Source of the DNA: Prolixibacteraceae bacterium
GTDB taxonomy: Bacteria > Bacteroidota > Bacteroidia > Bacteroidales > Prolixibacteraceae
NCBI GenBank assembly: GCA_023228025.1
Contig: JALOCD010000025.1
Span: 1-43,549, forward strand
Reading direction: 5' to 3'
Length of the DNA stretch: 43,549 nt
Made by a program: the position numbers and the translations under genes. The notes beneath the pieces are model-generated. The model made no database searches. It was not told where the DNA came from and saw only the letters and a program-made list of their open reading frames with translations. Positions 43,240 to 43,549 of this stretch are shown here, one piece after another (position 1 is the first letter of the stretch; each line of letters begins with the position of its first letter).

Positions 43240-43549
43240 ATGAAGGCAGTTAGAATACATGGGCCAATGAAGGTCAGCATTGACGAAGTTCCGGTGAGGG
43301 CGCTTGGAGAACATGATGTTCTTGTTAAAGTTAAAGCAGCAGGTCTCTGTGGAACAGATTACGAATTGTATACAAACGATATGGTCTACCTTAAAGAGGG
43401 ATTGGCAGCGCTTCCTCTTATTCCGGGACATGAATGGTCAGGCCAGGTCGAGATACTTGGCAAAAATGTTACTAAAATTCATGTGGGTGATAAGGTCTCA
43501 GGTGAATGCACAGTTAGCTGCGGTGAGTGCGAATTCTGCCAGAAGGGCC
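43240..43549 (+). CDS. Zinc-dependent medium-chain dehydrogenase, N-terminal part
   Basis: The gene runs off the right edge, with 103 codons visible. The start MKAVRIHGPMKVSIDEVPV, followed by AAGLCGTDYELY (catalytic zinc Cys), IPGHEWSGQV and the structural zinc motif SCGECEFCQKG, place it in the zinc alcohol dehydrogenase family of sugar-alcohol or threonine dehydrogenases (for example sorbitol or galactitol-1-phosphate dehydrogenases). It probably oxidises a polyol or sugar released by the locus. The strong ribosome-binding site and position after the glycosidase suggest a catabolic role and possible transfer from a Firmicutes-like source. Confidence 0.88.
   Translation, partial: MKAVRIHGPMKVSIDEVPVRALGEHDVLVKVKAAGLCGTDYELYTNDMVYLKEGLAALPLIPGHEWSGQVEILGKNVTKIHVGDKVSGECTVSCGECEFCQKG

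Overview
The window looks like chromosome from a member of the Bacteroidota, probably an anaerobic Bacteroidales/Marinilabiliales-type organism. Supporting signs are an STN-containing SusC with SusD and an ECF sigma/FecR pair, a DUF4293 protein, a two-subunit aspartate carbamoyltransferase, an LptD/amidase/MCE cluster, a flavin reductase-rubredoxin fusion, promoter-like TAnnTTTG elements, and an almost complete lack of Shine-Dalgarno sequences. No tRNA, rRNA or CRISPR array was seen.

Layout. Positions 1-6000 hold a partial hypothetical gene, an 11-unit 21-bp tandem repeat that looks like coding DNA for a heptapeptide repeat, a flippase-like membrane protein, a DUF5009-type acyltransferase, the rubredoxin fusion, a small lipoprotein, and a Tat-exported Gfo/Idh/MocA oxidoreductase broken by one in-frame stop. 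Positions 6000-10000 carry a small secreted protein, a C69 dipeptidase and an M23 peptidase. At 10-12.3 kb a promoter drives a ZapB-like coiled-coil gene, zapA and rny. At 12.3-18.7 kb are a SirB1-like gene with a nucleoside phosphorylase, a DUF4293 gene, a tight yigZ-pyrB-pyrI-GAF run, and dnaA with its own terminator. At 19-24.5 kb is an envelope cluster: an MCE/MlaD protein with a C-terminal SPOR-like domain, a SPOR amidase, and a divergent lptD. An HD-domain gene, an 18-repeat Sel1 protein, purL and a lipoamide-dehydrogenase-like flavoprotein follow up to 33.2 kb.

From 33.4 kb to the right edge lies a polysaccharide utilization locus on the + strand: ECF sigma, FecR anti-sigma, SusC with STN domain, SusD, a GH5-like hydrolase, an (alpha/alpha)6-type glycosidase, and the start of a zinc sugar-alcohol dehydrogenase. 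The expected logic is glycan sensing by SusC, signalling through FecR to the sigma factor, glycan capture by SusCD, cleavage by the two hydrolases, and oxidation of a product by the dehydrogenase. The locus also carries scars of mobile DNA: a probable group II intron 5' fragment directly behind the susD stop codon, and the first ~22 codons of an IS4/DUF4372-type transposase between the two hydrolase genes.

The most notable points are the MCE-SPOR fusion beside a SPOR amidase, the heptapeptide repeat whose unit-to-unit variation sits at codon third positions, the Lpd-like enzyme lacking both redox cysteines, a ~195-bp nested palindrome, 7-bp tandem arrays containing the stop codons of two genes, and the intron and transposase fossils. 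I see no single, clearly new multi-gene system.
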